From: Bacteroidetes bacterium GWF2_43_63 | GTDB taxonomy: Bacteria; Bacteroidota; Bacteroidia; Bacteroidales; DTU049 | Direction of reading: 5' to 3' | DNA length: 64,000 bases | NCBI GenBank assembly: GCA_001769275.1 | Contig: MEOQ01000045.1 | Span: 1-64,000, forward strand | Shown here: piece after piece, positions 26,128 through 34,747 of the stretch | How the letters are laid out: each line of letters starts with the position of its first letter | Position numbering within the stretch: the first letter of the stretch is position 1 | Translations under genes and position numbers: made by a program | Notes under the pieces: model-generated | Seen by the model: the letters and a program-made list of their open reading frames with translations, nothing else | What the model was told of the DNA's origin: nothing | The model's database searches: none

Positions 26128-27748
26128 ATTGTTGAATGATTTGGGTGGTGCTTTTATTGAACTGCCTAGCTTAAACAACGAAATCGAAATGCATAACTGG
26201 ATAGTTGATGTATTTCGTAAAAAAGAAATTGAAAAAGTTGTAATTGAAATTGCAGACAATCCAATACTTTCCCTTAAAATTGGTTATCATATTCGTCTTA
26301 GCATTGAAGATCTAAACAATAGAAGCCTTGTTCCAATTCTATTTATTTGTAAGCTGTCCTTAAATACATTAATAATTCAAACAACAATATTTAGTCATAT
26401 TTTATCTACCAAAGGAGTTTCCTTTTCAGAATATAATTTACAAGAAAATAAAGCGGAAATTGATAATTTGGTTGGTATTAATGAAAGCGAATTCAAAACA
26501 AGGTTTCTTGACATTATTCACATTCAACCTGATGAAACAGTGGGGCGACATTCTTTGGCAAATATTTGGGGAGCTTATTCTATGGATAAAGCTTCTAATG
26601 CCAATGCTCTGCAAGCAAATTCTGAATTTAAAAAATCACTCTATTTTAAGTATGTTTCAGCATTTAATAATCTTAGTAAATTAAAACCAACTACACTGAA
26701 AATACTGGGAAAAATAAATGTTGGCAGTATAAAAAAAATTGAAGCAATTAATAAAAGAATTCTACTTATTGATGATGAAGCTGATAAGGGTTGGGAATTA
26801 GTATTAAGAAAGGTGTTTAATACTTCTTGCGATAAAGATTTTATAGTAATAAAAGAAAAGGTAAAAGATTTTGATACGCTCTCGGAAGAAAGTAAACGAA
26901 TCATTAAATCAGAAAAATTTGATTTGTATCTTGTAGATTTACGTCTTAACGGATTGGACGAAGAAACAAACAATACAATTGAAGCGTTTTCAGGAATGAA
27001 AATGTTAAAAGAAATTAAATCTATAAACAATGGTAATCAGGTTATAATTTTTACTGCTTCGAATAAATCTTGGAACTTGAAATCCCTTTTTGATGCTGGA
27101 GCGGATGGTTATTACATGAAGGAATCGCCAGAATATAATTTTTCAAAAGCAATTTCCGAACAGAATTATATTGATTTCAAAGAAAGTGCTGAAAAATGCT
27201 TTAAAAAGAATTATTTGAGTGCAGTGTACATTCATTGGAGGAGCGCGAAAGAAATGAAATCTAATTTGATTAGTGATTTTATTATTGAATCGGACACTTC
27301 TTTAACTATTGCATGGAAATTAATATATCAGGAGTATCTTGATTTTGGATATTTAATATTATTCCAGATTATTGAATCTTATGCAGACTCCTTATTTCAA
27401 AGTGATGAATCAGGAGAAGATTGTAAAATAAATGACATCATTGTTATAAAAAAAATAGGCGATAATAAGAAAGAATGGGCACTTAAGCATATGCATAATG
27501 GTGCAAATGGAGATTATTTCACTTCTCGAGAAAAAGTGGAACAACATGCAACTCAAAAACCAACAGCTTTATTTAAGGCTTCTTGTATGTTGTATTTCAA
27601 ATACAAAAAAGATGATGTTTTTCTACAAAACTTTGGCAAATTGAACAGAATGAGAAATGACATAGCCCATGGAAAAGGAATCGGAATTGCAAACCATAAT
27701 AAATTGATTGAACTTTTGAAGATTATTAAAGAAATTAGAGAGAAATAA
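26087..27748 (+). CDS. Receiver-domain HEPN effector protein of the retron module
   Basis: Three parts can be seen in 553 residues. Residues 1-125 are alpha/beta and may be a second, degenerate receiver. Residues 223-350 are a complete receiver domain with acidic pair D229/D230, acceptor D284 (YLVDLRL), T323 (IFTAS) and K345 (YYMKE). Residues about 385-553 are all-helical and end with RMRNDIAHG, in which R523 to H528 fits the R-x4-H catalytic motif of HEPN ribonucleases. The start at 26087 (or 26096) lies inside the preceding gene. A HEPN domain behind a phosphorylatable receiver suggests an RNA-cutting abortive effector. The motif is seen, and the function is inferred. Confidence 0.75.
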   Translation: MPNMEKTLVIGNSKLLNDLGGAFIELPSLNNEIEMHNWIVDVFRKKEIEKVVIEIADNPILSLKIGYHIRLSIEDLNNRSLVPILFICKLSLNTLIIQTTIFSHILSTKGVSFSEYNLQENKAEIDNLVGINESEFKTRFLDIIHIQPDETVGRHSLANIWGAYSMDKASNANALQANSEFKKSLYFKYVSAFNNLSKLKPTTLKILGKINVGSIKKIEAINKRILLIDDEADKGWELVLRKVFNTSCDKDFIVIKEKVKDFDTLSEESKRIIKSEKFDLYLVDLRLNGLDEETNNTIEAFSGMKMLKEIKSINNGNQVIIFTASNKSWNLKSLFDAGADGYYMKESPEYNFSKAISEQNYIDFKESAEKCFKKNYLSAVYIHWRSAKEMKSNLISDFIIESDTSLTIAWKLIYQEYLDFGYLILFQIIESYADSLFQSDESGEDCKINDIIVIKKIGDNKKEWALKHMHNGANGDYFTSREKVEQHATQKPTALFKASCMLYFKYKKDDVFLQNFGKLNRMRNDIAHGKGIGIANHNKLIELLKIIKEIREK

Positions 27749-27804
27749 ACAATGCATATACATTGCACTGGAGTTAGCAACCTTTGCATCAAACATTAAC
27801 AACA

Positions 27805-30021
27805 ATGAAGATCTTTGATCACTTCCAACATATCAACCTCACAAGCGATCAACAATATGCGTTGGAAATGCTTCAGGAGTTTTTGGAGAGTGATGAAAGT
27901 GTTTTCATTCTTCAGGGATATGCCGGCAGTGGTAAAACTACACTCCTAAAAGGATTGGTTGAATATTTAAATGAAATTGGTCGTAAGTCTCAATTAATGG
28001 CTCCAACAGGAAGGGCGGCAAAAGTAATTAAACAAAAAACCGGATTTGAGGCCACCACAATTCACAAAGGCATTTACAGCTTTGATACTCTTGTCGAATA
28101 TGAGGCCTCTGAAACAGAAAACAACTCAGAGAGTTATAAATACTTTTACAAAACCAAATATAACCCAAATATTCATGAAACGGTGCTGATTATTGATGAA
28201 GCATCAATGATCTCAAATATTTCAAATGAAGAAGAATATTTTCGGTTTGGCAGTGGATGCTTATTAAATGATCTTATCGATTATTCTCAGATTAAAGCCC
28301 ATCATTCAGGTTCAAAAATAATTTTTGTCGGAGATCCGGCCCAGCTTCCTCCAATCGGCATGAACTTTTCGCCGGCCCTTGATAAAAATTATCTAGCTGA
28401 AAAATACGAGTTAAAAATTGTTGACGCGGAACTCAAAGAAGTCAAACGCCACAATGCAGATAATGGGATACTTAGTTCTGCCACCAAAATCCGTAAGTGT
28501 CTGACCTCTGGGTTTTTTAATGACTTTGATGTTAGAGAAAACGGAAATGATGTTTTTAATCCAAAGTTTGAAGAATTTATCCCTTCGTATAATGCTCAAC
28601 AAGGAACTAAGGTTGTTGTTTCATTTAAGAATAAAACAGCGTCTGACCTAAATCAAATTATACGCAAACATAAATACGGTTCTGATATTCCCATATTGGC
28701 CGGTGATATTATTCTTGTTGGTGGCAACCATTATCGGCTTGATATCATGAATGGTGAGTTTGGCGTTGTTTCAGCTGTAGCATCTGATACTATTAAACGA
28801 GAGGTAAGGTTTAATTTGAGAGATGGCCGCAAAGCATCGGTTTTACTCAAATGGAGACAGGTTGAATTGGTATTCCCTTCTGAAGGCGGTAACAGTAAAA
28901 TGGCAAAAGGTTACATGCTGGAAAACTTTCTATATGGAGATAGTTCTCTTAATCGTGAAGAAAAGCAAGCCTTATATATAGATTTTAAAAATCGAAACCC
29001 CAACATAAAACCAAAGACTCCGGAGTTTAAAGACGCCATAATTAATGACCCTTTTTTCAATTGCATTTTGCTAAAATATGGTTACGCTGTAACTTGCCAT
29101 AAAGCTCAAGGGGGAGAATGGGACTCGGTTTATGTTTTTTGGGATAAGGGAGTAAAAGAGAACTTTAACTTTTTGGATTCAGAACATAATCGATCCGGGA
29201 AAACAAATTCTGAATTCTATCGTTGGGCATACACCGCCATCACAAGAGCTTCTGGAAAACTTTTCTGCATTAATCCGCCTTATTTCAATTCATTCTCGCA
29301 AATGGCAATGGTTGAAGCTACTGTTCAGAACTCATTAAAAGAGTTGACGGGTCATGAAGCCAACCCAATTGAGGTTGTGATTTCAACTGAGGACAAAAAA
29401 CAACTTGAAAAATTTAATCTCACAAACGCTCCTTTATCATTTCAGAATCACTTTCTCCTAGTGAATTTCGCTATTGGAAAGCATTGCATTGATATATTGA
29501 AATGGGAAAAGGTTGGGTATGAAGTCCGATATCTGCTGAAACGAGAAAATGATACTTGCAAGCTCAAGTTTTGGATAAACGTTGACAATAAGTTTAATTC
29601 GAATTTTCAGAAAATTCCTACTAATACAAATTCCGAGACATTTTTTGAAGAAATATCCGCATTGATAAATGCCACCCCTGCAATTATTTTTTCAAGAAAT
29701 ACGGTTGACACAATAATTCCCAGAATTGTATTTGATGTAGCTATTGAAGAAGAAAAACCTTTTCTTGGGGTTCTGTTTGACTCATTGCAAAGATTGCACG
29801 AGAAATCAAGCATAACAATTGATTTTGTCGAGCATCTGAATTATAGAGAACGCTACACTTTTACAAAAGATGGCGAAACCGCCGTTATTGATTTTGAATA
29901 CAATGGTGATGGTTTCTTCGGAAGGGTTTTACCAATTGAAAACAAGTGTAGTAATATTGAATTGCTGAAAACTGTCTTGGATTCGGTTTCAAAATTAAAG
30001 GAGATGGATTATGTCATTTAA
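27805..30021 (+). CDS. RecD-like superfamily 1 helicase
   Basis: The protein is a 5'-3' type SF1B helicase by motif set. Walker A GYAGSGKTTL is near residue 37. PTGRAAKVI (motif Ia), LIIDEASM (II, near 130), FVGDPAQLPPIG (III), VTCHKAQGGEWDSV (V) and YTAITRA (VI) follow in order. The last 230 residues, after motif VI, are an unassigned mixed domain. I start at ATG 27805, since the longer frame adds only seven codons in the intergenic region. The downstream TPR gene overlaps its end by 11 bp, and the pair looks like a two-gene module separate from the retron genes. Confidence 0.88.
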   Translation: MKIFDHFQHINLTSDQQYALEMLQEFLESDESVFILQGYAGSGKTTLLKGLVEYLNEIGRKSQLMAPTGRAAKVIKQKTGFEATTIHKGIYSFDTLVEYEASETENNSESYKYFYKTKYNPNIHETVLIIDEASMISNISNEEEYFRFGSGCLLNDLIDYSQIKAHHSGSKIIFVGDPAQLPPIGMNFSPALDKNYLAEKYELKIVDAELKEVKRHNADNGILSSATKIRKCLTSGFFNDFDVRENGNDVFNPKFEEFIPSYNAQQGTKVVVSFKNKTASDLNQIIRKHKYGSDIPILAGDIILVGGNHYRLDIMNGEFGVVSAVASDTIKREVRFNLRDGRKASVLLKWRQVELVFPSEGGNSKMAKGYMLENFLYGDSSLNREEKQALYIDFKNRNPNIKPKTPEFKDAIINDPFFNCILLKYGYAVTCHKAQGGEWDSVYVFWDKGVKENFNFLDSEHNRSGKTNSEFYRWAYTAITRASGKLFCINPPYFNSFSQMAMVEATVQNSLKELTGHEANPIEVVISTEDKKQLEKFNLTNAPLSFQNHFLLVNFAIGKHCIDILKWEKVGYEVRYLLKRENDTCKLKFWINVDNKFNSNFQKIPTNTNSETFFEEISALINATPAIIFSRNTVDTIIPRIVFDVAIEEEKPFLGVLFDSLQRLHEKSSITIDFVEHLNYRERYTFTKDGETAVIDFEYNGDGFFGRVLPIENKCSNIELLKTVLDSVSKLKEMDYVI

Positions 30022-31558
30022 AGAAGTCAAAGAGCTTAGAACATCAGGAAAGCTTGAAGAAGCATTAACAATGGCGTCCTCGGATTTGGAGAATGATCCT
30101 TCAAATATCTGGAACAAACGTTCCATTGCTTGGGTGTATTACGATTATCTTAAAACGAATGCATATAAAGAATCCTTTGATAAATTTTCGGAAGTTTTGT
30201 CCAAGATAAATGAATTGGAATTGCCGGAAGATGAGAAAATGCTGTTCGATACTTTTTCGTACCAAATTGCAAAAATTATTTTTCATATATCAAAAGAGGA
30301 AAATATTGATTATTCGAAGTTAAATTCGATTTTTGATCAAATACAAAAATTTCATTTCACGAAACCATCAGAAGCTTATTCAATAGTTTATAAAGCTTTT
30401 CACAAAGGATATAAATCCTGGGCTAATTACATTCAATTCGCCGATTGGTGGGATTTTTCAAATTTTCGATCTGAGGATTATCTCAGTGAGGAATTTAAAG
30501 ACAAAAAAATGATGTCGATCGCTGAGCAAGCCTACATCGCATATTCTAAAAAGCTGCTTGACGGAGAAGCAAAAGAAGAAAGTAGTTGGATTGTACAAAA
30601 TAGTATCAACAAAGAAAAAATTCAAGCGTTTCTTCCAAAATTAAATACTATCATTGACCAACATCCGGAGTATCAGTATCCACCATATTTTAAAGCAAAA
30701 CTGTTGTTATCGCTTGGATTGGATCAAAATATTCTTTCCACATTTCTTCCTTTTGCCAGACAAAAAAGAAATGATTTTTGGGTTTGGGAATTAATAACTG
30801 AAATATTTCCTAATGATAAGGATGTGCAGTTTGCTTGCTTCTGCAAAGCGTTAAGTCTTAAAACCCCTGAAGACTTCCTGGTAAAAACGAGGCAATCACT
30901 TGCAAAAATTCTTATTGATCTACAACAATATGACGAAGCAAAAACAGAAATTCAACAAGTTGTTGCAACAAGAGAGAAAAACAAATGGCCAATTCCAAAT
31001 ATTATTGGCAAATGGACTGGAGAAGAATGGTATAAAACCGCCGTTATAAAGACCAACAATCAGGAATTGTATTTAAAACATATTACCAAAGCTGAAGAAG
31101 TAATATTTCAGGACATTGCAGAAGAGATTGTGCTAATTGACTATATTAATCTTGATAAAAAGATGATATCATTTGTCTCGGCTTCAGAAAAATTTGGGTT
31201 TTTTAAATACATGTATATTCCCGGGAAATTGTTTCAGGGAGATGCATTGAAAGTTAGATTCTCGAACAAAAATGATGGTGAACGATTTTTTATTTACACT
31301 ATTTCGCGGTATGATGAGAAAGCTGAAATACCTGGATTGACAAAAACGGTCAGCGGAAACATAAGAATAGGTGAAGGTAAAGATTTTGGGTTTGTCGATG
31401 ATGTGTTTGTTTCTCCACAGCTTATAAAAAACAATAATCTTACTAACAAGCAAGCGGTGTCTGGTCTCGCAATGAAATCATTCGATAAAAAGAAAAATAA
31501 TTGGAGCTGGAAAATGTATTGCATAAAACAGGTAAATAAAGATAACATTCACAACTAA
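30011..31558 (+). CDS. Helical-repeat protein with C-terminal OB/cold-shock-like domain
   Basis: Residues 1-360 are TPR-like helical repeats, starting with KELRTSGKLEEALTMA and continuing with segments such as DLQQYDEAKTEIQQV. The last 140 residues are beta-rich and read KFGFFKYMYIPG, GDALKVRFSN and GKDFGFVDDVFV. The KxFGF(V)xD style is typical of cold-shock or S1-like OB folds that bind RNA or single-stranded DNA. It overlaps the helicase gene by 11 bp, so the helicase and this protein are made together and probably work as a complex. The specific function is unknown. Confidence 0.7.
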   Translation: MSFKEVKELRTSGKLEEALTMASSDLENDPSNIWNKRSIAWVYYDYLKTNAYKESFDKFSEVLSKINELELPEDEKMLFDTFSYQIAKIIFHISKEENIDYSKLNSIFDQIQKFHFTKPSEAYSIVYKAFHKGYKSWANYIQFADWWDFSNFRSEDYLSEEFKDKKMMSIAEQAYIAYSKKLLDGEAKEESSWIVQNSINKEKIQAFLPKLNTIIDQHPEYQYPPYFKAKLLLSLGLDQNILSTFLPFARQKRNDFWVWELITEIFPNDKDVQFACFCKALSLKTPEDFLVKTRQSLAKILIDLQQYDEAKTEIQQVVATREKNKWPIPNIIGKWTGEEWYKTAVIKTNNQELYLKHITKAEEVIFQDIAEEIVLIDYINLDKKMISFVSASEKFGFFKYMYIPGKLFQGDALKVRFSNKNDGERFFIYTISRYDEKAEIPGLTKTVSGNIRIGEGKDFGFVDDVFVSPQLIKNNNLTNKQAVSGLAMKSFDKKKNNWSWKMYCIKQVNKDNIHN

Positions 31559-31570
31559 AACAAAACAACC

Positions 31571-32053
31571 ATGATTAAGCACAACGAAATTGTTTCCGAG
31601 CTAAAAATTACTATTCAGGGAGACATGTATGGCAAAGTAAAATATCATATTCTTGGCCGCTTCAATGATGAAGACAATGCGCCTGTTTCGGGGCTATATG
31701 ACAAAAAAATTGACGAACTATTGGCCGCAAACAGACTAACAACAGATCATGACAACCTGGATGATAATTTAAAAATCATCCCGATTGTACTTTTGAATGA
31801 TTTGTTACTAAATGGTAGTTTCCGGTTTGTTGAGAAAGGATCGGAATATCGCTACACCCAAGAAAAACTGGATAAAATGAAGTACAAGCCAAAAGGTACA
31901 ACGAAAGATGGCACTATCGAACTTATTAAATCAGATACTAATTATATTGTCCAACGGTCAAAATGGATTGTTTCTGATGCAAATTCATTAACACTAGAGC
32001 TGTCTGATAAAATTTTAGAGGTGTTTGAAAAACTTAAAAGTCATGATGATTAA
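31571..32053 (+). CDS. Hypothetical protein, 160 aa
   Basis: I do not recognise it. The protein is soluble and charged, with a mixed helix/strand pattern (SELKITIQGDMYGKVKYHILGRF, KIIPIVLLNDLLLNGSFRFVEKG) that could be a small winged-helix or OB-like fold. The start ATG lies 12 bp after the TPR/OB gene stop, so it probably belongs to the helicase operon. There are no cysteines, signal peptide or membrane segment. Confidence 0.6.
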   Translation: MIKHNEIVSELKITIQGDMYGKVKYHILGRFNDEDNAPVSGLYDKKIDELLAANRLTTDHDNLDDNLKIIPIVLLNDLLLNGSFRFVEKGSEYRYTQEKLDKMKYKPKGTTKDGTIELIKSDTNYIVQRSKWIVSDANSLTLELSDKILEVFEKLKSHDD

Positions 32054-32191
32054 TTGTTCATTTTAACTGGTTCAGAGTTAGCTTTCGCGGATTTGCCTTG
32101 TTTTAGTGTTCCATATACAGCCAGTTAGTAATATTGCTATGCAGGATGGTTGCACAATTGGGTTGTAATCTTGTGGTCAAACAGAATAAAA

Positions 32192-32464
32192 ATGACAGAC
32201 AACGCAATATATTTATGTAGTTCACTGCCGGACTGCAAAAGCAGTTCGCCAGCAATAAATTTCATTTCAGTCGATTTGAAAAGAAGCACGGGATATATTG
32301 ATAAAGTCGGTTCCCGTTGGAAAATGTACATTAGCGGCAAGTATATGTTGGATGAATATAAGCCTCTGCTAAATGATAATAAATACTATTTCTATTCAAA
32401 TTCGCTTACGGAATGTTGTCTGGAACTCGAAAAATTAACAGGTCGTACGATTGATATGATTTAA
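32192..32464 (+). CDS. Hypothetical protein, 90 aa
   Basis: The short protein starts MTDNAIYLCSSLPDCKSS and has four Cys residues, two of them (C9 and C15) close together and two adjacent near the C terminus (ECCLELEKL). No family is recognised. I prefer the ATG at 32192. The longer frame from 32150 adds 14 residues that look untranslated. It lies 139 bp after the preceding gene and 10 bp before the DUF3127 gene. Confidence 0.55.
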   Translation: MTDNAIYLCSSLPDCKSSSPAINFISVDLKRSTGYIDKVGSRWKMYISGKYMLDEYKPLLNDNKYYFYSNSLTECCLELEKLTGRTIDMI

Positions 32465-32474
32465 AATAAATAAC

Positions 32475-32834
32475 ATGGAAACAACCGCCAAACTCAAAAA
32501 AATCTTCCCAATCGTCACCGGACAAGGGAAAAACGGAACATGGAAGAAGCAGGAATTGTTGTTTGAGATCGGAGGACAATACCCGAAATCCTTATTTGGA
32601 GCGATTTGGGGCGATAAGGTAGATACAACGCTGTTGAAAGAAGGAAACACGCTTCGGCTGTTTTTTGATATCGAAAGCCGAGAATTCAATGGTCGCTGGT
32701 ACACCGATGTGAAAATATGGAAACTGGAGCCCGAAACCGGAAGCACTTCTTCACCGTTGCAAGATTCACCACCAGTGTCTGATGTCGCTCCGGACGATCT
32801 GGGATATGATCCTATGGATCCGCTGCCGTTTTAA
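32475..32834 (+). CDS. DUF3127 single-strand-binding-like OB protein
   Basis: The first 85 residues match the Bacteroidetes DUF3127 OB-fold family (IFPIVTGQGKNGTWKKQELLFEI, then FFDIESREFNGRWYTDVKIWKL). The C-terminal 30 residues are disordered, Pro/Ser/Asp-rich, and end DDLGYDPMDPLPF. That resembles the acidic tip with terminal Phe of SSB proteins that recruits partner enzymes. It therefore probably coats single-stranded DNA of the element. It precedes a 374-residue hypothetical by 23 bp. Similar genes are common on Bacteroidetes phages and integrative elements. Confidence 0.8.
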   Translation: METTAKLKKIFPIVTGQGKNGTWKKQELLFEIGGQYPKSLFGAIWGDKVDTTLLKEGNTLRLFFDIESREFNGRWYTDVKIWKLEPETGSTSSPLQDSPPVSDVAPDDLGYDPMDPLPF

Positions 32835-32857
32835 TTTTTTTGTATTTGTAAAGCATC

Positions 32858-33982
32858 ATGCAAAAAAGAAACTCCAAACACGACCTCATCTTCAACGCAG
32901 CAGCCATTGAGTTGTACAAGCTCCGGCCACCGGTGGCACCCGATGATTTATTGGAAGAGTATAGTGATTTTGGAAAGTATCGCTGGTTTATCGATCTGGT
33001 TCAATATGATGAACGACTGATGTCGTGCATGGCTGTTATGCTCAGGGATAACCTTGAGAAACGCGGCAAAATTAACCGGCGCGATCTATTCAGCTCACTG
33101 CGTAAGATGGCTGCTCGGATGCCGGATAAGCTGATAACGGATCATGAGCTGAGTGACGTGCTGTTTGAAATTTTCGAGAGACTTATGATTTCGGGTAGGC
33201 ACAATTTCAGTAAAACCTGTATAAATGGATATCAGCAGGCCATAGATACAGTGTTGAAGAAAGTGGTGTTGGGTGATGATGCTGTAAAAACACTGTTGTC
33301 GCATGCATCGGACTCGTTCAGGATTCTGAACAGGATTGTGAATTATCCGGTTTCAAACAGCATGGTCAGCATGTGGGCTCTGGCCAATTTCGAAACGGAT
33401 ATTTTCAGACATAAGCGCATCAAGCTTCTGGCGCTTATTCTCAATGATGATCCGGATTACAGAATATCCCTGCAAATCATTGATGACGATCATGAGTATT
33501 TCAATCGGCACGACATGGCCGTGTACAAGGAGGCGGGAATTGACATTCAGCTGGGCCGGATATTTTCTGGAAGGTTTTTGCAGGAGCGCGATGACTTTGA
33601 GATTATATCCGATTTCGATCCGGCAAAAGAGAACTGGCTTTCAAAGGGCGGATCAATGCATATCAATGACTATTTTTCGAAAGATCATAAAAAACGATAT
33701 CTGTTAGAAAGACTGGCGCGCAGGTACTATTACCGCTATCCGTCGGTGATGGAAAATCCGGACGATTACATCATGGAACTAAACAGGCATTTCGAAAGAG
33801 AGAAAGTGAAAACGTACATCACGGTGCGCATATACGCCATACTTTATTCGCATCTGGAGATGAACATAAAAACGCAGCTGATGAAAAACTGTTACACGGT
33901 CACAAAAGACACAGGATTGATCTACGTTGCGCGGCGGATGGGGAATGTGGAGTTTCTGGAATGGATGATGCGAAATTATTGA
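32858..33982 (+). CDS. Hypothetical protein, 374 aa
   Basis: The product is soluble, helical and rich in Arg and Asp, with no recognised domain. Visible features are a Tyr/Arg cluster (RRYYYRYPSV near 285) and acidic loops (IIDDDHEYFNRHD near 208). The C terminus ends RRMGNVEFLEWMMRNY. It follows the DUF3127 protein in the same direction and closes the plus-strand payload, facing the minus-strand recombination genes. A role in element maintenance is possible on position alone. Confidence 0.6.
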   Translation: MQKRNSKHDLIFNAAAIELYKLRPPVAPDDLLEEYSDFGKYRWFIDLVQYDERLMSCMAVMLRDNLEKRGKINRRDLFSSLRKMAARMPDKLITDHELSDVLFEIFERLMISGRHNFSKTCINGYQQAIDTVLKKVVLGDDAVKTLLSHASDSFRILNRIVNYPVSNSMVSMWALANFETDIFRHKRIKLLALILNDDPDYRISLQIIDDDHEYFNRHDMAVYKEAGIDIQLGRIFSGRFLQERDDFEIISDFDPAKENWLSKGGSMHINDYFSKDHKKRYLLERLARRYYYRYPSVMENPDDYIMELNRHFEREKVKTYITVRIYAILYSHLEMNIKTQLMKNCYTVTKDTGLIYVARRMGNVEFLEWMMRNY

Positions 33983-34016
33983 ACAGGAACATGCGCTCCT
34001 TTAATTCAGGTGCACA

Positions 34017-34214
34017 TTAAACACTGCTTTTTACCTCATCCACAGTTGCCCTACGACCATTTTTTTCATGCGGGATCTGGCGCTTAAAGACCAATCCATA
34101 GATGGTTGATGCCGAGCAATCCGGGAAATCTGCTGTTTCTTCTACATTCTGACTATTTCTGACTAAACGGCTCCACTCATTTCGGAGCAAACGGTGCCAT
34201 TCGTTTCGGAGCAA
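34017..34214 (-). pseudogene. Decayed excisionase-like helix-turn-helix fragment
   Basis: The part ADFPDCSASTIYGLVFKRQ followed by IPHEKNGRR resembles the HTH_17 fold of the intact gene at 34265 (AAAFLNRAVSTIYALVQQG, then LPHYKRGRQ). The N terminus is instead made of an eight-residue repeat (LRNEWHRL, LRNEWSRL) produced by a 24-bp DNA repeat. It looks like the remnant of an older excisionase-type gene whose 5' part was replaced. Confidence 0.5.
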
Positions 34215-34218
34215 AGGG
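34151..34218. repeat. 24-bp tandem repeat
   Basis: On the minus strand the units CACCCTTTGCTCCGAAACGA and CACCGTTTGCTCCGAAATGA, each followed by a GTGG or ATGG end, lie 24 bp apart. A diverged third unit (GCCGTTTAGTCAGAAATAG) follows. The array sits between two excisionase-like genes. Its role is unknown, and a binding site set for the HTH proteins is one option. Confidence 0.6.
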
Positions 34219-34264
34219 TGCTTTTGAAAATTCGTGAATCCATCGATCAGGCCTTTTCAATTTG

Positions 34265-34558
34265 TTAGATCTGTTTTCCGTCATTGATCCATTTAATCAG
34301 TTCGCTTCTGCGAAATATCAGCTGGCGCCCTCTCTTATAGTGTGGGAGCAATCCTTGCTGAACAAGAGCATAAATTGTCGAGACAGCGCGATTGAGAAAT
34401 GCCGCCGCATCCTGAACGAACATTATTTCTTTTTCGTTTTCTTGCTTAGGCTGATTAGTCAGCTCGTTTTTTATCTGCGAGAGCTCTTCTTTGATGCTGT
34501 CCTTAATAATTGTCTGTAGGAATACCCTGGCCGACTCAATAAAATCTTCGCTTTTCAT
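34265..34558 (-). CDS. Excisionase-like HTH_17 DNA-binding protein
   Basis: Residues 45-97 form a MerR/excisionase-type winged helix: IMFVQDAAAFLNRAVSTIYALVQQ, then LLPHYKRGRQ, then FRRSELIKWIN. The first 40 residues are a charged helix, probably for dimerisation. Proteins of this type in Bacteroidetes elements act with the integrase as recombination directionality factors or as regulators. It is encoded near the integrase on the same strand, separated by a 307-residue hypothetical. Confidence 0.8.
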   Translation of the reverse strand: MKSEDFIESARVFLQTIIKDSIKEELSQIKNELTNQPKQENEKEIMFVQDAAAFLNRAVSTIYALVQQGLLPHYKRGRQLIFRRSELIKWINDGKQI

Positions 34559-34747
34559 TTTTCTGGAATTTTGATGATTGAAAACAGATTAACTGATTTG
34601 CTACGATCAAAATTAATTACACAAGCGCGAAGCTCAAAAACATAAGTATTGAATTGGTGAAACGATTATATTTTCCGGGAAAAAAGTAACTTGTTTGCAC
34701 TTTGATTAAGTTGCAAAGTCATGTTTAACTTGATAATTGTGATTGAA

